This document shows, piece by piece, positions 61,593 through 64,000 of a DNA stretch of 64,000 nucleotides. The notes below the pieces were generated by a model that saw nothing but the letters and a program-made list of their open reading frames with translations, ran no database searches and was not told the DNA's origin. Each line of letters begins with the position of its first letter. Position 1 is the first letter of the stretch. The translations under genes and the position numbers were made by a program. The stretch spans positions 82,501 through 146,500 of the forward strand of contig CP136571.1 of assembly GCA_035192965.1 (NCBI GenBank), written 5' to 3'. Origin of the DNA: Fuscovulum sp. Lineage in GTDB: Bacteria; Pseudomonadota; Alphaproteobacteria; Rhodobacterales; Rhodobacteraceae.

Positions 61593-63392
61593 TTAGCCCA
61601 GATGATAGGTTTCCGGGATGCCGTAGACGGGGGTATCCAGCCCCTCCATCCGCGCCTTGAGTTGCAGCGACAGGAACTGTGAATAGTGGCGCGACTGGTG
61701 CAGGTTGCCGCCGTGGAACCACAGCGCATCCTGTTTCGTGGGCTTCCACATATTGCGCTGTTCGCCCACCCACGGCCCCGGATCCTTGGGCGTGTCGGAC
61801 CCAAGGCCCCAGCATTTGCCGACCTTGTCCGCCACATCCTTGCCGATCAGGTCTGCCGCCCAGCCGTTCATCGACCCGTATCCCGTGGCATAGACGATCA
61901 CATCGGCGGGCAGATGGGTGCCATCTTCCAGCACCACGCCATCGGCGACGATCTCGGCCACGTTGCCATGCGCCAGCTTGATCTTGCCGTCGATGATCAA
62001 CTGGCTGGCGCCCACGTCGATGTAATAGCCCGACCCGCGGCGCAGATACTTCATGAACAGGCCCGACCCATCGGCCCCCCAATCCAGCCAGAACCCGGCC
62101 TTTTCCAGCCCGGCGTAGAAATCGGCGTCCACCTCTTTGATCTTGTCATAGATGGGGATCTGGAATTCGTGCAGGATCTTGTAGGGCAGCGAGGCAAAGA
62201 TCAGATCGGCCTTTTCCGTCGTCATCCCCGACCGGACGGCCTGTTCCGAATACAGCCCGCCCAGCCCGTATTCCATCAGCGGTTCCGACCGCACGATATG
62301 GGTGGAAGATCGCTGCACCATCGTGACATCGACATCGTTTTCCCAAAGCGCGGCGCAGATATCATGGGCCGAATTGTTGGAACCGATCACCACCGCGCGC
62401 TTGCCTTTATAGGCATCCGGGCCGGGATGTTTTGACGAATGGTGCTGGTCACCCTTGAACGTCTCCATCCCCTTGTAGCTGGGCAGGTTCGGCTTGGCCG
62501 ACATGCCGGTGGCAAGGACAAGCTGTTTGGGTTTCAGAACCACTTCCTGACCGTCGCGGTCCACCACAACAGTCCATTCCCCCGTCGTCTCATCATATGT
62601 GGCGGATTTGCAGGTGGTGCGGGACCAGTAGTTCAGCTCCATCACGCGGGTGTACATCTCAAGCCAGTCGCCGATCTTGTCTTTCGGCGCAAAGACGGGC
62701 CAGTTTTCCGGGAACTTGATATAGGGCAGGTGGTCATACCAGACCGGGTCATGCAGGCAGAGCGATTTGTACCGGTTGCGCCAGCTGTCGCCCGGTTTTT
62801 CGTTCTTTTCCAGAATGATGGCCGGCACGCCCAGCTGCCGCAGCCGCGCGCCAAGGGCGATGCCGCCCTGCCCGCCGCCGATGATCACCACATAGGGTTG
62901 GGTCTTGTAGCCCAGATCGCGCGCCTCGGCCTCACGTTCCTCTTTCCAGGTCGGGCGGTGCTTGTCGGACCCGTGCTTTGCCCCCAGCGGGCGGGTAAAG
63001 CCCTTGTGTTCTTCATGCCCCTTCAGCTCCACCATCGTGGTGAGCAGCGTCCAGATCAGGCCGTTCTTCAGCCGGATCAGACCATAACCCCGCGCCACGG
63101 CGGTTTCAAAACTGATCCAGGCGGTGGCAATGCCGCCATCTTCGCTGGCGGTTTCGCCCTCGGCGATGCGCCAGTTTGACGGCTGGGTCTTGGCCAGTTG
63201 CGCGCCCAGCATGGCGGCAATCTGATCCTTGCCTTCGCTGGTGTGCAGGTTCCAGGTGAAGGTCACCAGATCACGCCAATAGCAATCGTCCTGAAAACAG
63301 GCGGTGGCGGCGGCAATGTCGCCGCGTTCCAGCGCCGCGCCGAACGTATCCAGCAGACCCTGCACCTCGGCGGTGGCGGATGTATCAAGCAT
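61593..63392 (-). CDS. Flavin-containing monooxygenase with NTF2-like N-terminal domain
   Basis: This 599-residue enzyme starts at ATG 63392 (AGGGAGG upstream). Residues 1-140 form an NTF2/SnoaL-like domain. The FAD site is VIIGGGQGGIALGARLRQLG (about 170-190), the FMO-type motif FKGDQHHSSKHP follows, and the NADPH site is VVIGSNNSAHDICAAL. Such enzymes oxygenate organic substrates in the cytoplasm; the substrate is unknown. Confidence 0.9.
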   Translation of the reverse strand: MLDTSATAEVQGLLDTFGAALERGDIAAATACFQDDCYWRDLVTFTWNLHTSEGKDQIAAMLGAQLAKTQPSNWRIAEGETASEDGGIATAWISFETAVARGYGLIRLKNGLIWTLLTTMVELKGHEEHKGFTRPLGAKHGSDKHRPTWKEEREAEARDLGYKTQPYVVIIGGGQGGIALGARLRQLGVPAIILEKNEKPGDSWRNRYKSLCLHDPVWYDHLPYIKFPENWPVFAPKDKIGDWLEMYTRVMELNYWSRTTCKSATYDETTGEWTVVVDRDGQEVVLKPKQLVLATGMSAKPNLPSYKGMETFKGDQHHSSKHPGPDAYKGKRAVVIGSNNSAHDICAALWENDVDVTMVQRSSTHIVRSEPLMEYGLGGLYSEQAVRSGMTTEKADLIFASLPYKILHEFQIPIYDKIKEVDADFYAGLEKAGFWLDWGADGSGLFMKYLRRGSGYYIDVGASQLIIDGKIKLAHGNVAEIVADGVVLEDGTHLPADVIVYATGYGSMNGWAADLIGKDVADKVGKCWGLGSDTPKDPGPWVGEQRNMWKPTKQDALWFHGGNLHQSRHYSQFLSLQLKARMEGLDTPVYGIPETYHLG

Positions 63393-63641
63393 GTTGTCCT
63401 CCCTGTTGTTGTCCCTCACGGGCGCTGGCAGAGCCCCGCCCGTGCCGTTGCATCCACAATGCACTGCACAGCCCGACATGATCAGGATCGCGCGCAAGTC
63501 CCCTCCCGGACCTGTTCACCCGATGATCCTGCGCGCATCACGGCCCCGGCTCAACACGACCTTGGTGGCGGGTTGGGGGTTTTCGCCGAGGGCCGGTTGG
63601 GCCTATCACTGGGAGGGACAGTCAACCAAAGGCCCGCCCCA

Positions 63642-64000
63642 ATGCCCAAACCCCGCGCGCGCGATCTTGGCCTGCCCTTTCCCGGAACGCCCGGCCCGTT
63701 GAACGCCATCACCGATGTGCCCGGCCTGCGTGTGGGGTTCTGCACGCTGACCGATCCGGCGAAACGGATGCGCACGGGTGTCACCGCCATCCTGCCGCGC
63801 GACGATCGCGGCATCCCTGTTCCCGTCTGGGCCGGGCATTACGCGCTGAACGGCAATGGCGAGATGACGGGAACGCATTGGATTGACGATGCGGGGTATT
63901 TCATCGGGCCGGTCTGCATCACCAACACCCATGGCGTGGGTGCGGTGCACCATGGCGCGACACGCTGGATGATCGACACCTATGATCACTATTTCCGCGA
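63642..64000 (+). CDS. P1 family (DmpA/S58) peptidase, cut by the window end
   Basis: The first 119 codons are present. They begin MPKPRARDLGLPFPGTPGPLNAITDVPGLRVGFCTL and continue with GVTAILPR, VWAGHYALNGNGEMTGTHWIDDAGYFIGPVCITNTHGVGAVHHG. These are the opening blocks of P1/DmpA-type aminopeptidases, which self-cleave before a serine located beyond the window. ATG 63642 has AAAGG upstream. Confidence 0.85.
   Translation, partial: MPKPRARDLGLPFPGTPGPLNAITDVPGLRVGFCTLTDPAKRMRTGVTAILPRDDRGIPVPVWAGHYALNGNGEMTGTHWIDDAGYFIGPVCITNTHGVGAVHHGATRWMIDTYDHYFR

Overview
The window looks like the chromosome of a Rhodobacteraceae-type alphaproteobacterium. It is GC-rich, carries the zinc-ligand-poor L36 typical of alphaproteobacteria beside tRNA-Val(GAC), and contains many gene families common in that group (SPFH/NfeD pair, L-fuconate dehydratase, molybdate ModBC, octopine/arginine-type ABC transporter). 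This placement is inferred from gene content only.

Layout. 0-12 kb is ordinary housekeeping DNA: a secreted fasciclin-domain protein, ClpB with a likely heat-shock promoter, a ROK kinase-CutC-hypothetical-propeller operon, PyrF, NUDIX, NfeD/SPFH, DNA polymerase IV, an N-formylglutamate amidohydrolase, tRNA-Val and L36. 12-31 kb is accessory and is the most interesting part. It encodes a 2890-residue protein with two animal-type haem peroxidase domains and RTX calcium-binding repeats, a type I exporter (ABC protein, unknown membrane protein, HlyD-like adaptor) and a NarX/DegS-type histidine kinase. All of these lie on the minus strand and are bracketed by two near-identical LuxR-type response regulators on the plus strand. 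The regulators are copies of one duplicated module that includes about 257 bases of upstream DNA. A second duplicated, gap-free 182-base piece shows reciprocal loss: one copy keeps the Panacea-domain gene and a decayed 47-residue gene, while the other keeps the 47-residue gene and only the last 11 codons of the Panacea gene.

31-37 kb holds an ABC importer for an unknown substrate (binding protein, two permeases, ATPase) and modBC without modA. 37-42 kb holds a BNR-repeat propeller, a fused Sco-cytochrome c protein and a Tat-exported multicopper oxidase. 42-51 kb is a type II secretion locus (E, L, M, C-like, D, F, I, J, G, prepilin peptidase, K) split over both strands. 51-64 kb returns to metabolism and transport: L-fuconate dehydratase, two small membrane proteins, a molybdenum hydroxylase pair with a TetR regulator, an orphan Hpt protein, an amino-acid ABC transporter, a flavin monooxygenase and the start of a P1-family peptidase.

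How it may work together (inference). The kinase and the twin regulators probably control export of the giant peroxidase through the type I system. Bacterial RTX haem peroxidases of this kind (MopA family) and multicopper oxidases are the two enzyme classes linked to Mn(II) oxidation. Here both occur within about 10 kb of each other, the multicopper oxidase beside a copper-delivery-type protein and a type II secretion system that could export a Tat-folded enzyme. An extracellular oxidation function, possibly manganese, is therefore a testable hypothesis and is not shown by the sequence.
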